Shown here piece after piece: positions 53,890 through 62,727 of a stretch of DNA of 64,000 nucleotides (position 1 is the first letter of the stretch; each line of letters starts with the position of its first letter). The notes below the pieces were generated by a model, which saw only the letters and a program-made list of their open reading frames with translations, ran no database searches and was not told the DNA's origin. The position numbers were made by a program, and so were the translations under genes. This DNA is from Mucispirillum schaedleri ASF457. GTDB lineage: Bacteria; Chrysiogenota; Deferribacteres; Deferribacterales; Mucispirillaceae. The stretch is from positions 1,671,001 to 1,735,000 of the forward strand of contig NZ_CP097562.1 in the NCBI RefSeq assembly GCF_000487995.2. The letters run 5' to 3'.

Positions 53890-55203
53890 ATGAAAAAATA
53901 TCTATATATTTTCATACCTTTATTATTATTTTTTATTTTGTCTAGTGATGTATTTGCAAAAGATATTAATGAAATACAATTTAAATTTGATTACATAGAA
54001 GATGTTAAACAACAAATAGCAGAACATTCAGAAAAATGGATGGCACATATAAAAAAGGTTGCATTAAATCTTTTTTATATTCTAGCTGGGATAAGTTTTA
54101 TATCAAAATTCATTTTAGATGTAATGAGTAAAGGTGAAATAGATGCAAAAGAAAGTATTTCATTTATAGTAAAATTTATTATTACAACTGGATTTTTTTA
54201 TTATCTGCTTGATAACGGTGTAGCATTAGCTCAATCAATCACAACAGGCTTTACACAACTGGCAACTGATGCCGCTGGTGGAAGACCAAAATATAATAAA
54301 CTTATAGCACTTGGTTTTGATTTATTAAAAGCTGGGGAACATATAAGCTGGCATGACTGGGAAATTAAATTTATCCATTTTGTAATGTCTGTTTTAACTC
54401 TTGTATTTTTAATGATTATGTCAGCTAATCTTGTAATAGAAGAAATAGCAGCTGCTATAATGATATATGCAGGGTTCTTTGTGCTGGCTCTTGGTGGTAT
54501 GGACTATACAAGAGAAAGTGCTGTAAATTTTTTTAAAGCTGTTCTTGGAATATCATTAAAAATATTAACCATTATTCTTATTATGACAATAACAGTTGGA
54601 ATTATAGATTCTGTTACAAAAAATTTCAATCTAAATAGTGGTAAAGCTGTATTAGGTGATTTAATTATATATTATGATTTAGTAGCCTTTTTAACAGTAT
54701 TTTTTCTAACATTATTATCTTTAAAAATTCCTGATGCTGTATCAAACCTTGTATCATCTGCATGGGGCAATATGTCTGGTTTAACATTAATGGGTGGTGT
54801 AGCACTTGCCACTAATATTGCACAAAAAACAGCTAATGCCGTCAATTCTACATTCAGAGGGGCAAAAAATGCTCATGCTGGATACAAAGACTATAAGAAA
54901 AATAAAGAGATAGGACAAAAGAAAAAAGAAGCAGAATCAAGAGGAGAAGATACTTCATTAAATCCTATGTTCAATAAGCAAAAAAATGCAAGTGGTGGAG
55001 CTTATTATGGTGGCAAAGCAGTTGCTGCTGGTGCTGATGCGTTTGGAAGTGTATCAAAAAAATTAAGTAATGTATTTGGTAATTCAAAAGAAATGTCTGA
55101 CACTGTGCCTAATAATAATCAAGACCAAAGCGGAAACAGTAATGCAGCAAATGATGATACACCAAAAACAAATGATAAACCTAATAACGATAAATCTAGT
55201 TAA
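53890..55203 (+). CDS. trbL: Conjugal transfer membrane protein TrbL (VirB6 family)
   Basis: 437 residues. Signal peptide, then about six membrane spans (55-75, 85-105, 150-175, 185-205, 215-240 and 258-280), then a Gly/Ala-rich and finally Asn/Asp-rich hydrophilic tail (about 310-437), typical of TrbL. Polytopic inner-membrane channel subunit. AAAGG before the ATG. No trbK-like entry-exclusion gene lies between trbJ and trbL. Confidence 0.9.
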   Translation: MKKYLYIFIPLLLFFILSSDVFAKDINEIQFKFDYIEDVKQQIAEHSEKWMAHIKKVALNLFYILAGISFISKFILDVMSKGEIDAKESISFIVKFIITTGFFYYLLDNGVALAQSITTGFTQLATDAAGGRPKYNKLIALGFDLLKAGEHISWHDWEIKFIHFVMSVLTLVFLMIMSANLVIEEIAAAIMIYAGFFVLALGGMDYTRESAVNFFKAVLGISLKILTIILIMTITVGIIDSVTKNFNLNSGKAVLGDLIIYYDLVAFLTVFFLTLLSLKIPDAVSNLVSSAWGNMSGLTLMGGVALATNIAQKTANAVNSTFRGAKNAHAGYKDYKKNKEIGQKKKEAESRGEDTSLNPMFNKQKNASGGAYYGGKAVAAGADAFGSVSKKLSNVFGNSKEMSDTVPNNNQDQSGNSNAANDDTPKTNDKPNNDKSS

Positions 55204-55214
55204 AGGAGATATAA

Positions 55215-55745
55215 GTGAATAAAATAATAATTTATATAATAATATTATGCTTGTTAAATTCCAGCTCTATTTATGCAAAAGATTTTCCAGTAAATAATGA
55301 ATTTACTGTTAAAGAGCGGATAGATTGTGCCGTGCAGGCAAGCATAAAATATAATGTCCCTGTTGATGTATTACTTGCAATATCATCTATTGAAAATGGC
55401 AATATAGATACAATAAGCAAAAACACAAACAATACTTATGATTATGGAGTTATGCAAATCAATTCGGATTATATAAAAGATTTAAATAGTAAATTAAATC
55501 TTAATATATCTTATACGGATTTTCTAAAAAGAGATTGTTTTTCATTTCAAGTAGCAGCTTATAAACTTAAAGAACATATTAAATTTGACAAAGGCGACCT
55601 GCTTACAAGACTTGCAATGTATCACTCAAAAACACCAAAATATAATGAAATTTATAAGAAAAAAATAGTTTTTCACTCTAAATACTGGAGTGATTTTTTA
55701 CAAAAAAATAATTTTAAACTGTATCTATATTCAGAAATACAGTAA
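55215..55745 (+). CDS. trbN: Lytic transglycosylase TrbN-like (VirB1)
   Basis: 176 residues from a GTG start preceded by AAAGGAG. Signal peptide, then an SLT domain: LLAISSIENGN with catalytic Glu, DYGVMQINSDYI and the later AAYKLKEHI / RLAMYHSKTPKY segments. It locally opens peptidoglycan for the transfer channel. Position after trbL matches trbN of RP4 (trbM absent). Confidence 0.87.
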   Translation: MNKIIIYIIILCLLNSSSIYAKDFPVNNEFTVKERIDCAVQASIKYNVPVDVLLAISSIENGNIDTISKNTNNTYDYGVMQINSDYIKDLNSKLNLNISYTDFLKRDCFSFQVAAYKLKEHIKFDKGDLLTRLAMYHSKTPKYNEIYKKKIVFHSKYWSDFLQKNNFKLYLYSEIQ

Positions 55746-55755
55746 GGAGGAATAA

Positions 55756-58077
55756 ATGAAATTATTTTTTAAAAACTTAAAACAATATCAACTTAAAACT
55801 ATTCCTAAATTGATTATTTTAAGTTTAGCAGTAGTCATAACAGCTTTTATGTATGCTTGTGATAAAGGAACAGACAGTGTGGATTTTGAGCATTATTTAG
55901 ATGCTAACGACCGCCGTATAGTTCATTTTAATGCAAAAGGTAAAAGTGATTATGGTGATTTTGAGTATCAATGGCAATTTGGAGATGGTTCAGTTGGCAC
56001 AGGTAAAGAAATAACTCATGAGTTTGGTGATTTTGGTAAATTTACTGTAATACTTACAGCTACAATTGAAAAGAGCAATATTGAAACAAGTATAGTAAAA
56101 GAGATTGAAGTAGTTATTCCAAAAATCACTGGTTTAGACTTTGAAGTTACACCGGATAAAAAGAACCCAAGACTCTACAATTTCCGAGCAGTATCTAATA
56201 CAGATTATGGTAACATAGAATATGATTGGGACTTTGGCGACGGTATGACTACAAGTGGTGATAATGTTCAGTATGGTTTTGAATATTTTGGTGATTATGA
56301 AGTATCATTAAAAGCTACTATTTCAGAATATGAAAAAGTATCAAGTGTAAGCAAACAATTTGTAAAAGTTGCAGCCCCTAGTATTACACGATTGGATATA
56401 TATGCAGTTCAAGACGATTACAACCCATTTTTGTATCATTTTAAGCCAATAGCAGAATCAAGCTGGGGAACACTAGCATATGAATGGTCATTTGGTGATG
56501 GAAAATATGCTTATGATGAAGAAGTGCAGAATATTTATTCAAATTATGCCTCATATGCTGTAAAAGTTAAAGCTACAATAAAGGAAACTGGGACAGTAAA
56601 AGAATTAGTGAAAACAATTGAAGTAGAACAGCCAATATTTAAGCATTATGAGATAACCTATACAGTAGACCCTAATGACCCATTAAAAGTATATTTTACA
56701 ATAGAAAATAAAGATGGTGAAAGTGAAGATATGAGCCAGCAGGATAGTTTTAGGTGGGAATTTAGTGACGGCAACACTGCATCAGGTTTAAGAGTAAATT
56801 ACAGATATGAAAGCTATGGCGAAAAAACAGTATATGTAACACTACGAACAGCACAGCAGACACAGAAAACACTTACTAAAACATTTACATTAGAAACGCC
56901 AGCAATTAAAAATATTAAGCCAAGTGGTAAACCATCATATAAAGCAGGAAATATTGTTCAGTATAATGTAGTTGCTGATAGTGAATTTGAAGATGAAATA
57001 GAATATAAATGGGAATTTAATGATGGCACAATAAAAAGTGGAAGAATAGTTGAAAGGGATATGTCATACTGGGCTGATATAGAAGCAGGCACACCAGGAC
57101 AGATAAAAGAAGAAGTATATGTTACTGCCAGCATACCAAGATTAAATGTGAAAGTTAGGGACTTATATGAAATTTATGTTATAAAACCTAGTATAAAAAA
57201 TGTAGGAATAAACTGTGTAAATAATGGTTATGTCACGAATGAATTTATTTGCTCACCTAATGATAACGGCACATTTCCAACAATTGCTGGTGGCGGTGGT
57301 GGTAAAATAGAATACGAATGGGTATTTAACGGGCAGTCATACAATGGAGCAAATCAAAGATTTAAAGTAGATAGTTTGGCAGAATATCCATTAACTTTAA
57401 TTGCTACAATTGAAAATACAAATATAACAAAACAGGATAGAATTTCATTGAAAACAGTAGGTAAAGAACCATACATCAGCTGTTATACACAACCAGTTGA
57501 AGACACTGCGGAAAATGCGTTATTAACAACCTGCACCCCTACATATGATACTAATTTTTATACTAATGTTAGAATAAAATGGGATTTTGGTGATGGTTCA
57601 CAACCTTATAATACATTAGACAGAGAAAAACAAACACATAGATATAAGAAAGCTGGTGTTTATCCTGTTAAAATAACATTTCTTTCTACACAAAGTGGAA
57701 ATGAAAAAATGTATGCTGAAACTGAAGCATTAGCTATGGTAAAACCAGTTGCAAGTGGTAGAATTTGGAAAAGCAGTTATCAAACAGGCGGAGCTAATAA
57801 ATGCGGTAATATTTATTATTATTTTTATAGGGGTTATTTTGATAATAATTTTCATTTATTTAATCAAGATGATTTCACTATAACAAATGAATTTAATGCA
57901 AGTGGTAGTTGTGAATGTCAGGGCGTAAAAGGGACAAATAATGTATGGTATAGTAACGGAAAAGAAATACAAGGTGGTTGTTGGGGTAATTATAATAGTC
58001 AAACAATTAAGACTACTATATGCAAAAAAGGAACAACTAATATAGACTATGAATGTGTAAGTAATTTTGATAATTAA
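55756..58077 (+). CDS. Large PKD-repeat lipoprotein in the transfer operon
   Basis: 773 residues. A long hydrophobic leader with lipobox MYAC (Cys 35), then about seven PKD-like beta-sandwich repeats marked by YQWQFGDG, YDWDFGDG, YEWSFGDG, FRWEFSDG, YKWEFNDG, a degenerate YEWVFNG and IKWDFGDG. A Cys-rich C-terminal domain follows (CGNIYYYFY, CECQGVKG, CWGNY, CKKG). It would project from the envelope as a stalk with a disulfide-bonded head, suggesting an adhesin for mating-pair contact. RP4 has no equivalent. Ribosome site AAGGAGG, 10 bp after trbN. Confidence 0.75.
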   Translation: MKLFFKNLKQYQLKTIPKLIILSLAVVITAFMYACDKGTDSVDFEHYLDANDRRIVHFNAKGKSDYGDFEYQWQFGDGSVGTGKEITHEFGDFGKFTVILTATIEKSNIETSIVKEIEVVIPKITGLDFEVTPDKKNPRLYNFRAVSNTDYGNIEYDWDFGDGMTTSGDNVQYGFEYFGDYEVSLKATISEYEKVSSVSKQFVKVAAPSITRLDIYAVQDDYNPFLYHFKPIAESSWGTLAYEWSFGDGKYAYDEEVQNIYSNYASYAVKVKATIKETGTVKELVKTIEVEQPIFKHYEITYTVDPNDPLKVYFTIENKDGESEDMSQQDSFRWEFSDGNTASGLRVNYRYESYGEKTVYVTLRTAQQTQKTLTKTFTLETPAIKNIKPSGKPSYKAGNIVQYNVVADSEFEDEIEYKWEFNDGTIKSGRIVERDMSYWADIEAGTPGQIKEEVYVTASIPRLNVKVRDLYEIYVIKPSIKNVGINCVNNGYVTNEFICSPNDNGTFPTIAGGGGGKIEYEWVFNGQSYNGANQRFKVDSLAEYPLTLIATIENTNITKQDRISLKTVGKEPYISCYTQPVEDTAENALLTTCTPTYDTNFYTNVRIKWDFGDGSQPYNTLDREKQTHRYKKAGVYPVKITFLSTQSGNEKMYAETEALAMVKPVASGRIWKSSYQTGGANKCGNIYYYFYRGYFDNNFHLFNQDDFTITNEFNASGSCECQGVKGTNNVWYSNGKEIQGGCWGNYNSQTIKTTICKKGTTNIDYECVSNFDN

Positions 58078-58080
58078 AAA

Positions 58081-58108
58081 CAGGAGGCTGGTTTTTACCA
58101 GCCTCCTG
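58081..58108 (-). terminator. Hairpin overlapping the stop codon of the 58.1-kb lipoprotein gene
   Basis: Perfect stem ACAGGAGGCTGGT / ACCAGCCTCCTGT with a 4-nt loop; on the minus strand it runs into GTTTTTAATT. The TAA stop of the minus-strand gene sits at the loop, so its last codons form the terminator. Confidence 0.75.
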
Positions 58109-58787
58109 TACCATACATTCTATTAAAACATATTTCTTTTATGCATTGCGAATCATCTGGATAATCTATTATTAAATCTCCAAAAATTCTTTGACCTAGA
58201 TACTCTTGCATTAAATTAGTAATATTTGCAGATATTATATTAAACTCTATAGACCCTTTTTGATAAGTTGATTGTTTATAATTTTGTAATTCCATATTAT
58301 TTGCGAGTACTATTTTGTATTTTACATTATTATCAATGTTTTGTAATTTGATAAAAAAATAAGATTCTGCATCCATAAATAAATAATCTTGAAAGTAATC
58401 TATTAGTAACATATCACAATTTTGATTTAGATTTTCTGGAACTGGTTTTAAAACAATTTTTTCACCACATTGCATATTATTATAATAAAAAACTATATCT
58501 TTTTCACCTGAAACTGAATTTTTATTAAATTCTAATAATGGTTCTAGATTGTCAGATTTTATATTTGGTTCTCTTAATGATTGCCACCTTATACTACCAG
58601 CATACTGTCTTTTGCTTTCATCATTTAACTTTATTTTATACTGATTTTGTTTCACTCTTTCATAAGTAAAATCAGCTGATGTTATAGGACAGGTTTCAGT
58701 AACTCCATCGCCATTACTTCCGCTTTCATCAGAACAGCCAACTACTACAAATATAACACCAAATAATAAAAATAACAATTTTTTCAT
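58095..58787 (-). CDS. Lipoprotein of the element, possible entry-exclusion factor
   Basis: 230 residues. Signal peptide with lipobox VVGC (Cys 18), Ser/Gly linker, then an exported domain with about eight Cys. No family recognised. Entry-exclusion proteins in conjugative elements (for example TrbK) are often lipoproteins beside the transfer genes, and no trbK is present, so that role is possible but unproved. Its promoter region has a KorB-type site (58838-58850) and, further up, a 9-bp G/C tract. Confidence 0.55.
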   Translation of the reverse strand: MKKLLFLLFGVIFVVVGCSDESGSNGDGVTETCPITSADFTYERVKQNQYKIKLNDESKRQYAGSIRWQSLREPNIKSDNLEPLLEFNKNSVSGEKDIVFYYNNMQCGEKIVLKPVPENLNQNCDMLLIDYFQDYLFMDAESYFFIKLQNIDNNVKYKIVLANNMELQNYKQSTYQKGSIEFNIISANITNLMQEYLGQRIFGDLIIDYPDDSQCIKEICFNRMYGTGGW

Positions 58788-58837
58788 TTAAAAATACCCC
58801 CTTTAATAACTTATGATTATATACTAATTGATAAAAT

Positions 58838-58850
58838 TTCAGCCGCTAAA
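58838..58850. promoter_or_regulatory. KorB-type operator site 5, TTCAGCCGCTAAA
   Basis: One mismatch to the RK2 consensus, about 50-63 bp upstream of the lipoprotein ATG at 58787. It is directly followed by an overlapping second arm, TAAAATTTTAGCTG. Confidence 0.55.
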
Positions 58851-58863
58851 ATTTTAGCTGTAA

Positions 58864-58879
58864 TTTGTATATACATTAT
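58864..58879. promoter_or_regulatory. Shared promoter/operator motif, copy 3 (opposite orientation)
   Basis: TTTGTATATACATTAT, the reverse complement of 16 of the 17 bases at 44698 and 59626. It lies next to the G9 tract and KorB-type site 5. Confidence 0.5.
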
Positions 58880-58881
58880 TC

Positions 58882-58890
58882 GGGGGGGGG
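58882..58890 (+). repeat. Homopolymeric G9 tract in an intergenic region
   Basis: Nine G residues between the vapD gene end and the promoter of the lipoprotein gene. Length changes could alter promoter spacing. Confidence 0.75.
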
Positions 58891-58923
58891 AATGCAAGAG
58901 AAAACTTTAAAATATTATAAAAA

Positions 58924-59271
58924 TTATCTTTCAAGTCCTTTGTTTTTATTAATTTCCTTTTCCTGTTTTTTCGCATCATCAAAAATATATTTTAAATCAT
59001 AAGTTGCACCAATTTCAGTAACATCATATTTTTGAATACAATCTTTCAACCATTTAAATTTCTGATTTAATTTTTCGGTTACACTTATTGCAGAGAACTC
59101 TGATATAGGTTCTCTTGAAACATATCCAGAATACTGTCTGTGTTCAAATCCATTATCTTCCATAAATACTTTTATTGCAGAATATGCTTGATGAGTATTT
59201 TTAAAATGTTTAAGTAATTCTTTTGTATCTAAATCAAAATTAATTGCTCTTTTTGTTTCTTTTTTTCTCAT
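58924..59271 (-). CDS. vapD: VapD-family endoribonuclease (toxin)
   Basis: 115 residues. RAINFDLDTKELLKHF, then HQAYSAIKVFMEDNGFEHRQ and ISVTEKLNQKFKWLKDCI, matches the VapD family, whose Cas2-like ferredoxin fold has RNase activity in Haemophilus and Helicobacter. A charged tail (KKQEKEINKNKGLER) is extra. It begins 3 bp after the upstream partner gene, indicating a toxin-antitoxin pair that could stabilise the element. Confidence 0.82.
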   Translation of the reverse strand: MRKKETKRAINFDLDTKELLKHFKNTHQAYSAIKVFMEDNGFEHRQYSGYVSREPISEFSAISVTEKLNQKFKWLKDCIQKYDVTEIGATYDLKYIFDDAKKQEKEINKNKGLER

Positions 59272-59274
59272 TTA

Positions 59275-59595
59275 TTAAACCCAAACACCTTCATTTTCAT
59301 TTTTAAAATGTTCTATTAAATTTTCATCACCTTCTTCTTTATTTATCCAAGTCCACTCTTTTACATTTTTTGTAAACCATTCTGCTTCAACTAACTTATG
59401 AAAATTAAATATAGCAAGAGCTGCTAAATCTTTTTCATTACCTTGACAAATATAGGTATATTTATTTTTTTTAATAAGACCAGCATATTCTGCCAGCTCA
59501 TCAATATTTTGATAAACTTTATCTAAATCATATTTCCCTTCTCTTCTGATTTTATCTTCATCCATAACAATTCTTGTGCCTCTTTTGTAATCCAT
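59275..59595 (-). CDS. Probable VapD partner (VapX-like antitoxin)
   Basis: 106 residues, acidic, with a Trp-rich C-terminal part (EAEWFTKNVKEWTWINKEEG). No firm family. Gene order (small gene immediately before vapD) matches VapXD of Haemophilus influenzae. TTGGAGG precedes the ATG and the shared 17-bp motif lies 31-47 bp upstream. It may autoregulate the operon through that palindrome; this is inference. Confidence 0.55.
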   Translation of the reverse strand: MDYKRGTRIVMDEDKIRREGKYDLDKVYQNIDELAEYAGLIKKNKYTYICQGNEKDLAALAIFNFHKLVEAEWFTKNVKEWTWINKEEGDENLIEHFKNENEGVWV

Positions 59596-59625
59596 ATTGT
59601 GCCTCCAAAATTAAAATTTGTTTCT

Positions 59626-59642
59626 TATAATGTATATACAAA
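59626..59642. promoter_or_regulatory. Shared 17-bp promoter/operator motif, copy 2 (vapD operon)
   Basis: TATAATGTATATACAAA, identical to copy 1 and in the same orientation relative to the downstream operon. Confidence 0.55.
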
Positions 59643-59688
59643 TATACCATTTTTAAGAATATTATACAAGAAAATTTATTTAAGCACT

Positions 59689-59717
59689 GCTGCATAATTA
59701 TCCACAAGTTATGCAGC
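59689..59717. repeat. Hairpin with a DnaA-box sequence in its loop
   Basis: GCTGCATAA / TTATGCAGC perfect 9-bp stem; the 11-nt loop contains TTATCCACA (59698-59706), an exact E. coli-type DnaA box. It lies in the 181-bp gap between vapX and the ArdC-primase gene and could act as terminator or as part of a replication region. Confidence 0.5.
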
Positions 59718-59776
59718 AAATATTTTTTATATATCAAATAAATATACTATTTGATTAAAATTTAAGCATTATCTGA

Positions 59777-62545
59777 TTATAAGGAATGAAAAGTCTCTAC
59801 TGTAATAATTTTTCCTTCTTTTGTAGTTCTTACTCTGCCTTTTGAATTATCTTTTACAACTATCTGGTTTTTTTCCTTTTCCTGCTTTTGTGTTTTATCC
59901 AGCTTCAAAACAGGCTGCAAAGATTTCTGAATATTTTTTAATGCTTCATCACGAGACAGCCCATATTTAGAAACAATATCATTAAAATCACCAGCAACTT
60001 CTTTACCATTGATTTTTGGAACTGTTACAGTAACATTTTTGTATTTATCACATACAGCATTAGCAGCATTTAAACCAATATTACCAACTTTATTAGTTAA
60101 ATCATTATCAGCTGCAATTATTATATTCATTTCTGGATATTTATTAGTAATTGCTTTGACAGTATGTTCAAGATTATTTGCACTCATTGCAGCTATAACT
60201 TTTAATTCTGGTTCTTTCACTGCTTCATTAATACTTGCAGCAGTAGCATAACCCTCTGTAATAATGATTGATTTAGCAGATTTTAAATCAGATATATTAC
60301 CATCTACAATATGAAATGCACCAACTTTATTTGTATTTTTAGCAAATCTTTTTTCGCCATTCTCATCAATATATTGTGCTGATTTTAATCTGCCATCTAT
60401 ATTAAAAAGTGGAATCGTGATAGTGCTATCCTGACCAGCATATATATTTTTTGTTGGCTCTATCATTTTATTAGATAAATAAGTATGTTCTGATACAGCT
60501 TCTTTATTCATAAATTTAGCATATATTGCTTTTTCTGCCTTTTCAGTTAATATTTTATCCTGCTGCTCTCTTTCTGCTTTTTTAGCCTGATACAATGCTT
60601 TCATTTCTGCCTTTTCTTCCTGCGAGATACCATACTCTTTTGAATTCCATTTGATTTCTTCTCCCGTGCGGTTATTCATAAAATAACCATTTGCTACACC
60701 ATCAGCGTGAAGCACATAAAAACCTGACTGTTCTTTATCTTTATCACCGTCAACTGCTATTCTATGCTTTTGACCATCTGCAATAACAGTATTTTCTAAT
60801 ACACCAGCAGATTTTATGCGGTCTAAAAATTCTTCTTCAATATTTAAAGGCATATCATACTGAACTTTATTATCAATATTTTTTATATCCCATTTAAAAA
60901 ATTTTTCTTTTTCTTCATTCTTGCAATACCAAAATTTGCCATCTTTATCCCATTCAGCACCAAGAGTTTTTGCCTGGTCTTTTTCATCATACGGCACAGC
61001 AAGGATATATTTTTTTTCCTGCTTATATGCTATTTTATTTTGCTGCATTTGCTCTTTTCTAGAAGCTAAATCTTGTTCATTAACTTTTTCCCATTTTTCA
61101 AATAAAGAGATATTTACATCAGCAGGCACAAACCAACACATATTATTTCTATCCCATTTTGCACCAAGTGATTTAGCTTCATCTTTTTCAGCTTTTGGGA
61201 CATTTATATAAGTAACAGAGTTATTTTTATCTACATTTATTTCTGGTGTTTCTTTTTCCATAGTCTGCTCATTAGTATTTACTTGTTGCAGATACTCTAA
61301 ATATCTATCTTCTTCTTTTTTAAAGTCTAGCAACTCATCATTAGGTACCATTTTGATATATTCTAAAGCATCAGAAACTTTTTCTTTTCCTCCAAATTCA
61401 TAATCGCCTATATCAATTCTAATTCTCCCTGTATCATATTCTTTATAACTGAATGCAAATCTAGTTTTATAATAGTAATCTCCATCAATATCTTCCCCAC
61501 TCAATTTCCTTTCTTGAATTTTATTTTGCTCAATATCTGACTTTACTAATTTGTCTAAAAATTTATAAGCCTCTTCACCTCTTAATATAGTATCTTCTTT
61601 GATTCCAAAATCCATTTCAGACCATGCAAAATTTATAACTAAATCTTTGAAAAAGCCTTTTTCTTTGTCATTTTCTAATATTAATTCATTTCCTAAAATA
61701 AGTTTAGCTGCCTTATCAGCTTCTTTTACTGCGTTATATAAAAATGATGGTTCATCTCTTATTGCTTTTGCCCACGATTTTAAATAAGCAATATTATTCT
61801 TGTCTGGCTCATGACCTAAACCGCATTGAGTGCCTACAAGAAAGGAAGTAATTTCAGCGACAAGTTCTTCTTTTGCATAGCTTTCTGTGCCAAATGTGCC
61901 AGACATATTACGATTATTTCTGCTTGAATGACCTGTCCAGTGTCCAAGTTCGTGTAAAGCAGTTCTATAATATTCTTCACTGTTTACAAACTGCTCTTTT
62001 AAAGGAAGAGTAATTGTATCTGTTACAGGGCTGTAATAGGCTCTGTCTTGTGCTTTATGCTTAATTTTAGCTCCAGAATTATTTAAAATTTCTTCAGCTT
62101 TTTCAATAGGGTTAAAATCTATTTTTTTAGGCTCATAAGCTGGCAGTCCTTCGCACTGCTCCGCATTAAATACCACACTCCATACAGCTCTTGGTTTTTC
62201 AAGTTTCTCTGTAACCACAATTTCTTCGCCTGTTTCTTTATCTATTTCTTTTCTTGTTTCAGTAGTCTGTAGATACATGATAGGTGTTCCTTTTTCACCA
62301 GCTCTAACTTTTGCATTCTGTTCCGCAGCCTGTAAAAAAGTAAGCCATCTGGCATCTTCATAACCTCTATCTGTTGCAATATCTATTAAGTTCAACATAT
62401 TCATTCCGTTATATTCTTTACCAGTTTTTATATTAAATGGTAAAAATCCATTACTGCTCCACGATTTTTGCCATGGGGCTTCATTTTTTTCTATCAGGTC
62501 AGCAAATTTATTTGCCAGCTCATAGTATTTGTTTGTTTTACTCAT
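59777..62545 (-). CDS. ArdC/zincin-Toprim fusion: antirestriction and primase-like protein
   Basis: About 922 residues. The N-terminal ArdC ssDNA-binding domain (YELANKFADLIEKNEAPWQK, FNIKTGKEYNGMNML) is followed by a zinc-peptidase-like domain with HELGHWTGH, as in ArdC and TraC1-type proteins. Two DUF5710-type repeats (YINVPKAEKDEAKSLGAKWD; VPYDEKDQAKTLGAEWD) and a C-terminal Toprim domain (IIITEGYATAASI, IIIAADND) complete it. Such proteins enter the recipient with ssDNA, protect against restriction and may prime synthesis. ATG 62545 behind GAGGTGGA; overlaps the upstream small gene by 8 bp. Confidence 0.87.
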   Translation of the reverse strand: MSKTNKYYELANKFADLIEKNEAPWQKSWSSNGFLPFNIKTGKEYNGMNMLNLIDIATDRGYEDARWLTFLQAAEQNAKVRAGEKGTPIMYLQTTETRKEIDKETGEEIVVTEKLEKPRAVWSVVFNAEQCEGLPAYEPKKIDFNPIEKAEEILNNSGAKIKHKAQDRAYYSPVTDTITLPLKEQFVNSEEYYRTALHELGHWTGHSSRNNRNMSGTFGTESYAKEELVAEITSFLVGTQCGLGHEPDKNNIAYLKSWAKAIRDEPSFLYNAVKEADKAAKLILGNELILENDKEKGFFKDLVINFAWSEMDFGIKEDTILRGEEAYKFLDKLVKSDIEQNKIQERKLSGEDIDGDYYYKTRFAFSYKEYDTGRIRIDIGDYEFGGKEKVSDALEYIKMVPNDELLDFKKEEDRYLEYLQQVNTNEQTMEKETPEINVDKNNSVTYINVPKAEKDEAKSLGAKWDRNNMCWFVPADVNISLFEKWEKVNEQDLASRKEQMQQNKIAYKQEKKYILAVPYDEKDQAKTLGAEWDKDGKFWYCKNEEKEKFFKWDIKNIDNKVQYDMPLNIEEEFLDRIKSAGVLENTVIADGQKHRIAVDGDKDKEQSGFYVLHADGVANGYFMNNRTGEEIKWNSKEYGISQEEKAEMKALYQAKKAEREQQDKILTEKAEKAIYAKFMNKEAVSEHTYLSNKMIEPTKNIYAGQDSTITIPLFNIDGRLKSAQYIDENGEKRFAKNTNKVGAFHIVDGNISDLKSAKSIIITEGYATAASINEAVKEPELKVIAAMSANNLEHTVKAITNKYPEMNIIIAADNDLTNKVGNIGLNAANAVCDKYKNVTVTVPKINGKEVAGDFNDIVSKYGLSRDEALKNIQKSLQPVLKLDKTQKQEKEKNQIVVKDNSKGRVRTTKEGKIITVETFHSL

Positions 62546-62699
62546 CTTCCACCTCGTCAAACCTTGCATTTAATGCATATTCTTCTGATACTGCTGTTTC
62601 AACTTGCAAGCCTAAAATATCAGCTTCATCAGGGGTAAGTTCTACCACTGCTCCCGGGATGTCTAAATCTATTAGTTTTTGTTCCAAAATTTCATTCAT
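62538..62699 (-). CDS. Small acidic protein co-translated with the ArdC-Toprim protein
   Basis: 53 residues, starting MNEILEQKLIDLDIPGAVVE, very acidic at the C-terminus (DEVEDE). GAGGTGAAA ribosome site. Its stop overlaps the ArdC ATG (GATGAGTAA). Short acidic frames at this position recur in conjugative elements, but I cannot name a function. A KorB-type site lies about 30 bp upstream. Confidence 0.6.
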   Translation of the reverse strand: MNEILEQKLIDLDIPGAVVELTPDEADILGLQVETAVSEEYALNARFDEVEDE

Positions 62700-62727
62700 A
62701 ATTTCACCTCATTTATTTTTTTATAAT

